DNA from: JAFCUW01 sp049897565
GTDB lineage: Bacteria > Pseudomonadota > Gammaproteobacteria > Burkholderiales > Burkholderiaceae_D
Assembly (NCBI RefSeq): GCF_049897565.1
Contig: NZ_JAFCWM010000011.1
Coordinates: 62,001-126,000, forward strand
Reading direction: 5' to 3'
DNA length: 64,000 nt
The notes under the pieces were generated by a model. The model saw only the letters and a list, made by a program, of their open reading frames with translations. It was not told the DNA's origin and made no database searches. Of this stretch, positions 17,213-27,308 are shown one piece after another. Every line of letters begins with the position of its first letter. The first letter of the stretch is position 1. A program made the translations under genes and the position numbers.

Positions 17213-18343
17213 TTATTCGAAAAAATCCTTGACCTTGTCCATCCAGCCCTTGCTTTGCGGGCTGTGCTTGGCGCCGCCCTCGACGGTCAGGCGCTCGAAT
17301 TCCTTCAGCAATTCCTTTTGCTTGTCGGTCAGCTTGACCGGCGTTTCCACCGCCACATGGCAGAACAGATCGCCGGCGTAGCCGGAACGCACGCCCTTGA
17401 TGCCCTTTGCCTTCAGGCGGAACGTCTTGCCCGACTGGGTACCTTCCGGAATCGTGAACGATACCTTGCCCGACAGCGTAGGCACTTCGATCTCGCCACC
17501 CAAGGTTGCCTTCACGAACGAGATCGGCATTTCGCAATGCAGGTCGTCGCCTTCGCGCTGGAACACCGCGTGCGGCTTGATGTGGATTTCCACGTACAGG
17601 TCGCCCGGCGGCCCGCCGTTGGTGCCCGGCTCGCCGTTGCCCGACGAGCGGATCCGCATGCCGTTGTCGATGCCGACCGGGATCTTCACTTCCAGCGTCT
17701 TGTTGCGCTTGATGCGTCCCTGGCCGCCGCACGGTGCGCACGGATCGGTGATGACCTTGCCGCTGCCATGGCACTTCGGGCAAGTCTGCTGGATGCTGAA
17801 GAAACCTTGCTGCATGCGCACCTGGCCGTGGCCGGCGCAGGTGGTGCACGTGGTCGGCGACGTGCCCGGCTTGGCGCCGCTGCCGTGGCAGGTGTCGCAC
17901 TTGTCCCAGCTCGGCACGCGGATGGTGGTGTCGAAGCCGTGCGCGGCCTGCTCGAGGGTAATTTCGAGGTTGTAGCGCAGGTCGGCGCCGCGGTAGACCT
18001 GCGGGCCGGCACCGCGGCCGCGTCCGCCGCCGCCGAAGATATCGCCGAAGATGTCGCCGAAACTGTCGGCAAAGCCGCCCTGGCCGCCGCCGAAGCCGCC
18101 GCCACCGCCCATGTTCGGATCGACGCCGGCGTGACCATAGCGGTCATACGCCTCGCGCTTTTCCGGATTGGTCAGCATCTCGTACGCTTCTTTGACTTCC
18201 TTGAACTTCTCCTCGGATTCCTTACTGTCCGGATTGCGGTCCGGATGGTATTTCATCGCGAGCTTGCGGTAAGCCTTCTTGATCTCTTCTTCCGAAGAAT
18301 TCTTGGCGACCCCGAGGATCTCGTAAAAATCACGCTTTGCCAT
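17213..18343 (-). CDS. dnaJ: Chaperone protein DnaJ
   Basis: 376 residues, full length. The J domain carries H33-P-D35 (KYHPDRN), followed by a Gly/Phe-rich linker (about 75-110) and four CxxCxGxG zinc repeats (CDTCHGSG, CTTCAGHG, CPKCHGSG, CAPCGGQG; about 145-225). The C-terminal substrate-binding domains follow. DnaJ delivers clients to DnaK and stimulates its ATPase. It follows dnaK on the same strand, but a hairpin with T-run lies between them, so dnaJ may be reached by read-through or have its own promoter. Confidence 0.97.
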   Translation of the reverse strand: MAKRDFYEILGVAKNSSEEEIKKAYRKLAMKYHPDRNPDSKESEEKFKEVKEAYEMLTNPEKREAYDRYGHAGVDPNMGGGGGFGGGQGGFADSFGDIFGDIFGGGGRGRGAGPQVYRGADLRYNLEITLEQAAHGFDTTIRVPSWDKCDTCHGSGAKPGTSPTTCTTCAGHGQVRMQQGFFSIQQTCPKCHGSGKVITDPCAPCGGQGRIKRNKTLEVKIPVGIDNGMRIRSSGNGEPGTNGGPPGDLYVEIHIKPHAVFQREGDDLHCEMPISFVKATLGGEIEVPTLSGKVSFTIPEGTQSGKTFRLKAKGIKGVRSGYAGDLFCHVAVETPVKLTDKQKELLKEFERLTVEGGAKHSPQSKGWMDKVKDFFE

Positions 18344-18389
18344 AAATAGGGCACCTTGCTGTCTGTCTGACTACTTGAACTCAATATGC

Positions 18390-18418
18390 AAAAAAACCGA
18401 GCCGGGTAAGCGGCTCGG
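18390..18418 (-). terminator. Intrinsic terminator or attenuator between dnaK and dnaJ
   Basis: On the minus strand CCGAGCCG (18418-18411) pairs with CGGCTCGG (18404-18397) around a 6-base loop, and seven T follow (18396-18390). It lies 40 bases after the dnaK stop and would reduce dnaJ expression relative to dnaK. Confidence 0.85.
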
Positions 18419-18457
18419 CATTATATGCTACAACGTTGCTGCTAAATGCTGAGGCGC

Positions 18458-20398
<1,941 letters not shown>

Positions 20399-20440
20399 GA
20401 TTGTTGTCCTTTTAGTTACTAAGTTTCAGATAGTTCAAAT

Positions 20441-20466
20441 ATGCGGAAGAACTGCGCGCTTTCAAG
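20441..20466 (-). promoter_or_regulatory. Sigma-32 (heat-shock) promoter candidate for dnaK
   Basis: On the minus strand CTTGAAA (20466-20460) and CCGCAT (20446-20441) are separated by 13 bases. The consensus is CTTGAAA and CCCCAT with 13-15 bases between, so only one base of the -10 differs. Confidence 0.7.
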
Positions 20467-20491
20467 AGCTTGCGCCGCAGCACCGCTGTTT

Positions 20492-21031
20492 TTATTTTGC
20501 TTGCGCTGCCGTGACGATCGCCGGGCGCAACAGCCGGTCGGCGATCATGTAGCCTTTTTGCAGCACGCTGACGACCGTATTGGCTTCCTGGTCGGCCGGC
20601 ACGACTGCCACTGCCTGGTGTTTCATCGGGTCGAGCTTGTCGCCCTGCGCCGGCGTCACTTCGACCAGGCGGTTCTTCTCGAATGCCGCGGTCATCTGCT
20701 TGAGCGTCATCTCGACGCCTTCCTTCAGCGACTCGACCGACGGCGTAGCGACCTTCAGCGCCATTTCCAGGCTGTCGCGCACCGGCAGCATTGCTTCCGC
20801 AAAACTTTCCACGGCAAACTTATGCGCCTTGCTGACGTCTTCCTGGGCGCGGCGGCGAATGTTTTCCGTTTCGGCCTTGGCGCGCATGAACGCATCGTGC
20901 ATTTCGGCGAGCTTCGCTTCGGTCGCGCTCAGTTGCTGCTCGAGGTCGTTTTCGGCCGGCAAGGCCGACACCTGCACAGTTTCGCCATCATCCAGAGCTT
21001 GGGGAACTTCTTGCTTTTCTTGGTCTTGCAT
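20492..21031 (-). CDS. grpE: Nucleotide exchange factor GrpE
   Basis: 179 residues. A long helical coiled-coil region (about 30-85) is followed by the small beta domain with the family block LDPMKHQAVAVVPADQEANTV region and the closing GYMIADRLLRPAIV. GrpE releases ADP from DnaK and acts as a thermosensor. Start 21031 gives MQDQEKQEVPQ with an AGGAG site just upstream; an in-frame start at 21088 would add 19 residues that do not resemble the family. A sigma-32 promoter with perfect consensus lies 70 to 95 bases upstream. Confidence 0.95.
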   Translation of the reverse strand: MQDQEKQEVPQALDDGETVQVSALPAENDLEQQLSATEAKLAEMHDAFMRAKAETENIRRRAQEDVSKAHKFAVESFAEAMLPVRDSLEMALKVATPSVESLKEGVEMTLKQMTAAFEKNRLVEVTPAQGDKLDPMKHQAVAVVPADQEANTVVSVLQKGYMIADRLLRPAIVTAAQAK

Positions 21032-21100
21032 CGAAAAAACTCCTAAAAACAATAACTTAGCGGTTGGCCAGCGTGTCTGTATCACCACACTGCGCCCCAG

Positions 21101-21126
21101 ATGGGGCTATACCCGACGTTTTCAAG
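21101..21126 (-). promoter_or_regulatory. Sigma-32 (heat-shock) promoter for grpE
   Basis: On the minus strand CTTGAAA (21126-21120) and CCCCAT (21106-21101) are separated by 13 bases, a perfect match to the sigma-32 consensus. It is 70 bases before the grpE start. No CIRCE (HrcA operator) inverted repeat was seen here or before dnaK. Confidence 0.85.
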
Positions 21127-21281
21127 GGGTTTAGCGTGCGGGCTCGACCGTTCCAGCCAATGTAACTTTTGTTACAACTTTTACCGGTTGGGCGATTCAA
21201 TTAATGGCCGGGCGCACTACCATGGAGTAACCAAGGCAACGCCCGCGATTGTGCGCCGGCGCCCTTGCCCAGGAGTTCCTC

Positions 21282-21371
21282 ATGAAGCTGCAACTGATTT
21301 CGGCAACGGTCGTCGCTTATGCGCTCGGCACGATCGCGTTTATCTGCTACGCCGAGCTGCTGCTGCCTTGA
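21282..21371 (+). CDS. Small hydrophobic protein of 29 residues
   Basis: ATG at 21282 follows AGGAG at 6-base spacing and opens a 29-codon frame ending TGA at 21369-21371. The product begins MKLQLISATVVAYALG and is almost wholly hydrophobic from residue 4 to 28, enough for one membrane helix. It is convergent with hemH, whose stop is 14 bases beyond. The good ribosome site and helix support a real small protein, but the function is unknown. Confidence 0.5.
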   Translation: MKLQLISATVVAYALGTIAFICYAELLLP

Positions 21372-21385
21372 CGCACCTTTCTGTG

Positions 21386-22492
21386 TCAGTCGGCGCCTAG
21401 CGCCACTGCGTGCGCACGGCCGACTTCGGCATCCTTCTTTTCCGCATCGCGCTGGGCCGCCGTCATCATCGTCGGCCAGCCGATCAAGTGCTGCTCGGCA
21501 ATCTCGGCCAGGCCGGCGATCCATGACGGATCTTCGTTCAGGCACGGGATGTAGTGAAACTGCTTGCCGCCGGCGGCGAGGAAATCGTGTTTCGCCTCCA
21601 TCGCGATCTCTTCCAGCGTTTCCAGGCAATCGCTGGTAAAGCCCGGGCAGATGACGTCGACCTTTTCGAGGCCCTCGCGCGCCAGCTTCTGCAAGGTCGG
21701 CGCCGTGTACGGCTGCAGCCACTCGGCCTTGCCAAAGCGCGACTGGAACGTCACCATGTACTGATCGGGCTGCAGGCGCAGCTTGGCGGCCAGCAATCGC
21801 GCCGTCTTGTAGCACTCGCAATGGTACGGGTCGCCCAGCATCAGGGTGCGCTTGGGCACGCCGTGAAAACTCATCACCAGCTTCTGGCCGCGGCCGTTGG
21901 TTTCCCAGAACGCCAGCACGCTGTCGTGCAGCGCCTCGATGTAGCTGTCGTGATCGTGGTAATGCTTGACCAAACGCAGTTCGGGAATGTTGCGCGCCTT
22001 GCCGAAGTAGGCGAACACGGCGTCGAAGATGGACGCGGTGGTGGTGCCGGAATATTGCGGATAGGCGGGCAGGATGACGATGCGCTCGCAATGTTCGGCC
22101 TTGAGCTTGTCGAGCACTTCCGGCAGTGACGGCGAGCCGTAGCGCATCGCCATCACCACGCGCAGCGCGTCATGGCCGCGTTCGCCGAGGGCGCCGCGCA
22201 GCAGCATCGCCTGCTTTTGCGTGTGCGCTTTCAGCGGCGAGCCGTCGCGCGTCCAGATGCTGCGGTATTTCGCCGCCGACTTGCCCGACCGGAACGGCAG
22301 GATGATCAGGTTGAGGATGAACCACCACACCAGGCGCGGGATCTCGACCACGCGCGGATCGGACAGGAACTCCTTCAGGTAGCGCCGCACGGCGCCGCGG
22401 GTAGGCTCGTCGGGTGTGCCGAGATTGACGAGCACGACTGCGCTGCGCGCCACGGTGCCATGGGTGAACGGAGGTTCTTTGCGGAAAGACAT
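21386..22492 (-). CDS. hemH: Ferrochelatase HemH
   Basis: 368 residues, family length. HemH inserts ferrous iron into protoporphyrin IX, the last step of haem synthesis. The conserved blocks are VVLVNLGTPDEP near the N-terminus, PAYPQYSGTTTASIFD, the active-site SFHGVPKRT and the later glutamate-rich FTSDCLETLEEI. Start 22492 gives MSFRKEPPF; the frame is open 25 codons further upstream without family resemblance. It sits upstream of grpE on the same strand with a 350-base spacer that holds the heat-shock promoter. Confidence 0.95.
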   Translation of the reverse strand: MSFRKEPPFTHGTVARSAVVLVNLGTPDEPTRGAVRRYLKEFLSDPRVVEIPRLVWWFILNLIILPFRSGKSAAKYRSIWTRDGSPLKAHTQKQAMLLRGALGERGHDALRVVMAMRYGSPSLPEVLDKLKAEHCERIVILPAYPQYSGTTTASIFDAVFAYFGKARNIPELRLVKHYHDHDSYIEALHDSVLAFWETNGRGQKLVMSFHGVPKRTLMLGDPYHCECYKTARLLAAKLRLQPDQYMVTFQSRFGKAEWLQPYTAPTLQKLAREGLEKVDVICPGFTSDCLETLEEIAMEAKHDFLAAGGKQFHYIPCLNEDPSWIAGLAEIAEQHLIGWPTMMTAAQRDAEKKDAEVGRAHAVALGAD

Positions 22493-22566
22493 GGGAGGAA
22501 ATCTGGAATTAGCGGCAAGGCCGCTATTATAGATATTCCAAGCGATGCAAAATACATATTTTTTCA

Positions 22567-22593
22567 ACCGGGGTCAGTGGCACTGACCCCGGT
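22567..22593. repeat. GGGGTCAG-family palindrome between recN and hemH
   Basis: Arms ACCGGGGTCAGTG (22567-22579) and CACTGACCCCGGT (22581-22593) are perfect complements with one central base. It shares the GGGGTCAG/CTGACCCC ends with the elements at 2966 and 14355 but differs inside. It lies between the recN stop and the hemH start, both on the minus strand. Confidence 0.85.
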
Positions 22594-22622
22594 GGAATTT
22601 GGAATTTGACCCAGATGACGTA

Positions 22623-24290
22623 TTAGACCCCTGCCAGCAGTTCGCGCGCGTGCTTGCGGGTGGTAGCGGTGATCTCGAGGCCGCCGAGCATGCGCGCCAC
22701 TTCCTCGACCCGGGCCTTGTTGTCGAGCACGTCGATGTGGGAGACGGTCTTGCCGGCGTCGGTCGTGCCTTTGGCGACCTGGAAATGCTGGTTCGCCTGG
22801 CTCGCCACCTGCGGCAAGTGCGTCACGCACAGCACCTGGCGTTCCTGGCCGAGCCGCTTGAGCAGCCGGCCGACCACTTCGGCCACTGCGCCGCCGATGC
22901 CGCTGTCGACCTCGTCGAAGATCAAGGTCGGCGTGGTCGTGGCGTTCGAGGTGATGACGGAAATGGCCAGCGCGATGCGCGCCAGTTCGCCGCCGGAGGC
23001 GACCTTGGCCAGCGGCCGCGGCGCCACGCCGGCGTGGCCGGCAACCAGGAACTCGACTTGCTCGAGGCCGTTTGAACTCGGCTCGCTCGGGTTCAGGCCG
23101 ACCGCGAAGCTGCCGCCTGTCATGTTCAGTTCCTGCATTGCCGCCGTCACCTGGATGCCCAGCTGCCTGGCGGCCGCCGCGCGAATCTTCGACAGCCTGG
23201 CCGCCGCCGCCATGTAGCGCGCCTCCACCAGTTGCTCCTGCTTGCGCAAGCCGTCCATGTCGCTGGCGTCGGCCAGCTGGCGCAGTTTTTCGGCCAGCGC
23301 CGCGTGTTCGGCCGGCAAATCTTCCGGCGCAACGCGGTAATTGCGCGCCGCGCCGTGCAATGCTTCGAGGCGCGCATCGACCTGGCGCAGCCGCTCAGGG
23401 TCGAGTTCGACCTTGTCGAGATAATCGTTGAGCGCGTACACCGCTTCCTGCAACTGGATGCGGGCCGGCTCCATGCAATCGAGCACGCCTTGCAGGCCGG
23501 CATCGACATCGACCAGCTTGCCCAGCTTGGCGTTGAGCGACGACAGCTGCGACAGGATCGGGTGGTCCGATTCGGAAATGGCGGCGAGCGCCTCCTGCGC
23601 GCCTTCGAGCAGGCTGGCGGCGTGCGACAGACGGCTGTGTTCGTTGCTAACCTCGGTCCACTCGCCCGGCTTGACCGCCAGCTTGTCGAATTCGCCCACC
23701 TGCCATTCAAGGCGCTCGCGCTCGATCAGCACGTTCTTGGCGTCATGCTCGAATTCCGCGCGCTGGCGCACCAGCGCGCGCCACTGCTTGTGGCTGGCGG
23801 CAACTTCCTGCGCAATCAAGGCAGCGCCGGCATCCTTGAAGCCGGCCTGGTTGTCGAGCAGCGCCCGCTGGGCGTCGCCCTTGAGCAAGGACTGGTGCGC
23901 ATGCTGGCCGTGGATGTCGACCAGCATGTCGCCGAGGTCGCGCAGCTGGGTGGCGGTGGCGGCGATGCCGTTGATGTAGGCCTTCGAGCGGCCGGCGTTG
24001 TCGATCACGCGGCGCAGCAGCGCGCCGCCTTCGTCGATGGCAAATTCGTTGTGCGCCAGCCAGGCAGCGGCCGCCTCGCTGACGGTGAAATCGGCCGTGA
24101 TGTCGGCCTTGGCGGCGCCCTCGCGCACCACCGACGCGTCGCCGCGCCCGCCGAGCGCGAGCTGCAGCGCGTCGATCAGGATCGACTTGCCGGCGCCGGT
24201 CTCGCCGGTAAAAACGGAAAAGCCACTGGCGAACTCGAGTTCGATGGCATCGACGATCACGAAATCGCGAATAGTAAGTGTACGCAGCAT
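22623..24290 (-). CDS. recN: DNA repair protein RecN
   Basis: 555 residues, full length. It is an SMC-like ATPase acting in double-strand break repair. The N-terminal Walker A is FTGETGAGKSILIDAL (about 28-43); long coiled-coil stretches occupy about 150-370; the C-terminal head has the signature LAKVASGGELARIALA and Walker B LIFDEVDSGIGG. It lies 32 bases downstream of nadK on the same strand, so the two are probably co-transcribed. Confidence 0.96.
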   Translation of the reverse strand: MLRTLTIRDFVIVDAIELEFASGFSVFTGETGAGKSILIDALQLALGGRGDASVVREGAAKADITADFTVSEAAAAWLAHNEFAIDEGGALLRRVIDNAGRSKAYINGIAATATQLRDLGDMLVDIHGQHAHQSLLKGDAQRALLDNQAGFKDAGAALIAQEVAASHKQWRALVRQRAEFEHDAKNVLIERERLEWQVGEFDKLAVKPGEWTEVSNEHSRLSHAASLLEGAQEALAAISESDHPILSQLSSLNAKLGKLVDVDAGLQGVLDCMEPARIQLQEAVYALNDYLDKVELDPERLRQVDARLEALHGAARNYRVAPEDLPAEHAALAEKLRQLADASDMDGLRKQEQLVEARYMAAAARLSKIRAAAARQLGIQVTAAMQELNMTGGSFAVGLNPSEPSSNGLEQVEFLVAGHAGVAPRPLAKVASGGELARIALAISVITSNATTTPTLIFDEVDSGIGGAVAEVVGRLLKRLGQERQVLCVTHLPQVASQANQHFQVAKGTTDAGKTVSHIDVLDNKARVEEVARMLGGLEITATTRKHARELLAGV

Positions 24291-24322
24291 GTATAAGTAA
24301 TATGTGTTGATCGGCCGGCGCG

Positions 24323-25225
24323 CTACTTGAGCTTGCCGTCGCCGGACGGATATTCGTTCCAGTGCAGCTTTTCGCGCAGCGTGTCGTAGTAGCTCCAGCC
24401 TTCCGGGTGCAGGAAGGTGATGCAGTTCGGCGAGCGTGAAATGGTGATCTGGTCACCGTGCACCAGGCTGGCGAAGGTTTGCATGTCGAAATTGACGCTG
24501 ACGTCGCGCCCGCTGACGATCTCGATGACGATCTCGCTCGAATCGGGCACCACGATCGGCCGGTTCGACAGCGCGTGCGGCGCGATCGGCACCAGCACGG
24601 TGCCCGACAGGCTCGGATGCAGCAGCGGCCCGCCGGCTGACAGCGCGTACGCAGTCGAGCCGGTCGGCGTCGAGATGATCAGGCCGTCCGAACGCTGGTT
24701 GTACATGAAGCGGCCGTCGACGGTGACTTTCAGTTCGACCATGCCGGCGCCGGCGCCGCGCGCCACCACCACGTCGTTGACAGCCAGCCCGCAGGTAATC
24801 GTGGCGCCGCCGCGCATCACGCGCCCTTCGAGCAAGGTGCGGCGCTCCGCCTCGGCCTTGCCGTTGAGGATTTCGGCCAGCACCGGGATCATGCGCTCGC
24901 TCGGAATGTCGGTCATGAAGCCGAGCCGGCCCTGGTTGATGCCGATCAGCGGCACCGAGTACGGCGCCAGCTGGCGCGCGATGCCGAGCATGGTGCCGTC
25001 GCCGCCCATCACGACCGCCGCGCTGGCTGTTTCGCCAATCTGCGCCACGCTCATCGACTCGATGCCGGGCATGCCCAGGTGCGCCGCCGTCTCCGCTTCG
25101 AACACCACGCGGTAGCCGGCGCCCTGCAAGTAGTCGACCACGCCATTGACCGGCTTTTCGATGCCGACCGCGTTGTGCCGGACCACGAGCGCGATGGTTT
25201 TTTGCGGTGCTGGCGTAACGGGCAT
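24323..25225 (-). CDS. nadK: NAD kinase
   Basis: 300 residues. NadK phosphorylates NAD to NADP. The diagnostic GGDGTMLGIAR (near residue 75) holds the catalytic aspartate, followed by the NxxxxxLGFMTDI segment and the conserved TPTGSTAYALSAGG loop. The ATG at 25225 is chosen; the frame stays open for 114 codons upstream, but that stretch runs through the neighbouring DUF3667 remnant in another frame and is not family-like. In relatives hrcA often precedes nadK; here it does not. Confidence 0.95.
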   Translation of the reverse strand: MPVTPAPQKTIALVVRHNAVGIEKPVNGVVDYLQGAGYRVVFEAETAAHLGMPGIESMSVAQIGETASAAVVMGGDGTMLGIARQLAPYSVPLIGINQGRLGFMTDIPSERMIPVLAEILNGKAEAERRTLLEGRVMRGGATITCGLAVNDVVVARGAGAGMVELKVTVDGRFMYNQRSDGLIISTPTGSTAYALSAGGPLLHPSLSGTVLVPIAPHALSNRPIVVPDSSEIVIEIVSGRDVSVNFDMQTFASLVHGDQITISRSPNCITFLHPEGWSYYDTLREKLHWNEYPSGDGKLK

Positions 25226-25380
25226 GAAGGTCTCGGCAGTTGTAAGGGCGACACGCAGCAGATTAACCCAAAAGGGCGACTCTGGTATACGCGGCATGGC
25301 GCACTCGTGCGGCGCCGGCACTGTATGCATCCACAGTATAGAGGCGGGTGGCTGGTTCAGCAAGGCGGCGCCACGCCGCC

Positions 25381-25787
25381 TCAGATCATGATGGTGCCGG
25401 CAAACACGGTGCCGAACATCACCGCTGCTGCCGTGCAGACGTAGAACGCCATCAGCACCAGCCAGCGCACGGCGGTGGTCAACTTGCGGCCACCATAGAC
25501 GCGCTGCATCGCCACCGGCAGGTAGGCCAGCAGCCAAACCAGCAAGGCAAGGTTGGCCCAGGTCCACGGTATGTCTGGATCACGCCGAGCAGCAGGAATG
25601 CAAACGCGTTGGCGTGAAGGGCGAACAGCATGTGCTCGCCATAACGGCGCCCGGAGCGCAGGTACAGCAGCCTCAGGTAAAGCGCAAACACCGGCATCAG
25701 GCAGAACATCGCATACGGCACGTAGGCGAAGAAGGTGTTCTTGAAAATCGCTATCGCGTCATTCTGCGACAGCGCGGCGATTTTCAT
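25381..25787 (-). pseudogene. DUF3667-type membrane protein, truncated and frameshifted
   Basis: The minus-strand frame from 25787 (MKIAALSQNDAIAIF, then YGEHMLFALHANAFAFLLLG) resembles the C-terminal half of DUF3667 membrane proteins. At about 25560 the frame goes wrong (VIQTYRGPGPTL); another frame continues the family-like sequence (WTWANLALLVWLLAYLPVAM and further helices) to a TGA at 25381-25383. One indel would restore it. The expected N-terminal zinc-ribbon half is missing: upstream codons are open only to a stop about 60 bases before, with no start. So the gene is both truncated and frameshifted. Confidence 0.7.
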
Positions 25788-25968
25788 GATTTTTGCTTCC
25801 CAGGCGGGATTGAGAGATGTGGTTTCAAAACGCTGGTTCCTTAAAAATCAGGCACCGCAACATAGTAAGGCATTGCATTGCAAAAATGAATTATTGCTCA
25901 GTTTCAAGGGCGCGACTCTTTTTCACGCCAGGCCTTAGGATTGCAGCAACAGATGACAGGAGAAGCAC

Positions 25969-26274
25969 ATGGACAGCAAATTACGCGAGAAGCACGTCGA
26001 CACGACCGAGAAGATCGAGAACGACGGCGGCAAGCGCATGCCGCATGAGCGCGACGAGTCGCCCGATGGACAAGACGAGGATCCGCGCGGCGTGATGAAG
26101 CAGGCGGCGTCCGACCTTGAGCAAGGCCTGGTCGACACTGATCTGCGTGGCACGCCAGGCATCGACCAGGTGGTTCCGCAAAACGGCGCTTCCGGCCAGG
26201 CCAAGCCGCGGGCGGACGCCGCCGACGGCATGCGCCTGGCCACGCCCGTGCGCGGCAAAGACAACCAACATTAA
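25969..26274 (+). CDS. Hypothetical hydrophilic protein
   Basis: 101 residues, rich in Asp, Glu, Lys, Gly and Gln, with no hydrophobic segment and no signal peptide; it is probably soluble and largely disordered. GGAGAA precedes the ATG at good spacing. It ends 28 bases before the OsmC gene on the same strand, and small hydrophilic proteins beside OsmC genes are often stress-related, but no function can be assigned. Confidence 0.6.
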   Translation: MDSKLREKHVDTTEKIENDGGKRMPHERDESPDGQDEDPRGVMKQAASDLEQGLVDTDLRGTPGIDQVVPQNGASGQAKPRADAADGMRLATPVRGKDNQH

Positions 26275-26302
26275 TTTCAATGACCAACCAGGAGTCCACG
26301 AC

Positions 26303-26734
26303 ATGACCATCAAGAAAAGCGGTAGTGCAATCTGGAGCGGCGGCATCAAGGACGGTATCGGCAGCGTGTCGACCGAAAGCGGCGTGCTGGACAAGGCGCC
26401 TTACGGCTTCAACGCGCGCTTCGAAGGCGGCAAGGGCAGCAATCCAGAGGAACTGATCGCCGCCGCCCACGCCAGTTGCTTCACGATGGCGGTGTCGGGC
26501 ACCCTGGGCGAAGCCGGCATGACGGCCAAGCAGATGAACACCACGGCGACGGTGTCGCTGGACAAGGTCGAAGGCGGCTTCGCGATCACGGCGGTGCACC
26601 TGAACCTGGTGGCCCAGATTCCCGGCGCCAACGAAGAAGCATTCCAGGCGGCCGCGCTCAAGGCCAAGCAGAACTGCCCGGTGTCGAAACTGTTCAATGC
26701 CACCATCACGCTCGACGCAAGGCTGGAAGGCTAG
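26303..26734 (+). CDS. OsmC-family peroxiredoxin
   Basis: 143 residues, the OsmC length. The two redox cysteines expected in the family are visible: AAHASCFTMAV (about residue 56) and KQNCPVSKLF (about 121). OsmC proteins reduce organic hydroperoxides and are induced by osmotic or stationary-phase stress. GGAG precedes the ATG. It may share a transcript with the preceding small gene. Confidence 0.88.
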   Translation: MTIKKSGSAIWSGGIKDGIGSVSTESGVLDKAPYGFNARFEGGKGSNPEELIAAAHASCFTMAVSGTLGEAGMTAKQMNTTATVSLDKVEGGFAITAVHLNLVAQIPGANEEAFQAAALKAKQNCPVSKLFNATITLDARLEG

Positions 26735-26806
26735 GCGCAATCGAGCACGAACGTGGCGGAGCGCATAAAATCATGCCTTCCAGATTAAAACTGAAGGGCT
26801 ATTCCG

Positions 26807-27223
26807 ATGCGCATCCTCCACACCATGTTACGGGTCGGCGACCTGCAGCGCTCGATAGACTTCTATACCAAGGTGCTCGGCATGAAACTGCTGCGCACCA
26901 GCGACAATCCCGAGTACCAGTACACCTTGGCGTTCGTCGGCTACGGCAACAATCCAGAGCACGCGGAGCTGGAGCTGACGTACAACTACGGTGTCGACAA
27001 GTATGAGATGGGGACGGCGTACGGCCACATCGCCATTTCGGCCGACGATATCGTCGCGGCCTGCGCATCGGCGCGCGCAAATGGCGGCAACGTCACGCGC
27101 GAGCCGGGCCCGGTCAAGGGCGGCAGCACGGTGATCGCGTTCGTGACCGATCCGGATGGCTACAAGGTCGAGCTCATCGAGCGCAAGAACGGCGCGCGCG
27201 GCGCAGGGCTAAACGCCGGTTAA
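26807..27223 (+). CDS. gloA: Lactoylglutathione lyase (glyoxalase I)
   Basis: 138 residues. The four metal ligands of E. coli GloA are at the same positions: H5, E56, H74 and E122. The enzyme converts the methylglyoxal-glutathione hemithioacetal to S-lactoylglutathione, detoxifying methylglyoxal. The start at 26807 is the first in-frame ATG after a clear gap from the OsmC gene. Confidence 0.95.
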   Translation: MRILHTMLRVGDLQRSIDFYTKVLGMKLLRTSDNPEYQYTLAFVGYGNNPEHAELELTYNYGVDKYEMGTAYGHIAISADDIVAACASARANGGNVTREPGPVKGGSTVIAFVTDPDGYKVELIERKNGARGAGLNAG

Positions 27224-27308
27224 ATCCGCATAACCGTCATTTAGTGCGGTGGCTGCCGTTGTGAATGGGCCTGGGCGACGGGTATGCATCGTCGCCGAGG
27301 CAACGCGA

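Noticed and set aside
20399..21280. CIRCE element upstream of grpE or dnaK
   Set aside because: No GCACTC-N9-GAGTGC repeat is found; only sigma-32 sites are seen.
25226..25567. N-terminal extension of nadK by 114 codons
   Set aside because: The sequence is out of frame with the DUF3667 remnant it overlaps and does not resemble NAD kinase; ATG 25225 gives the normal length.
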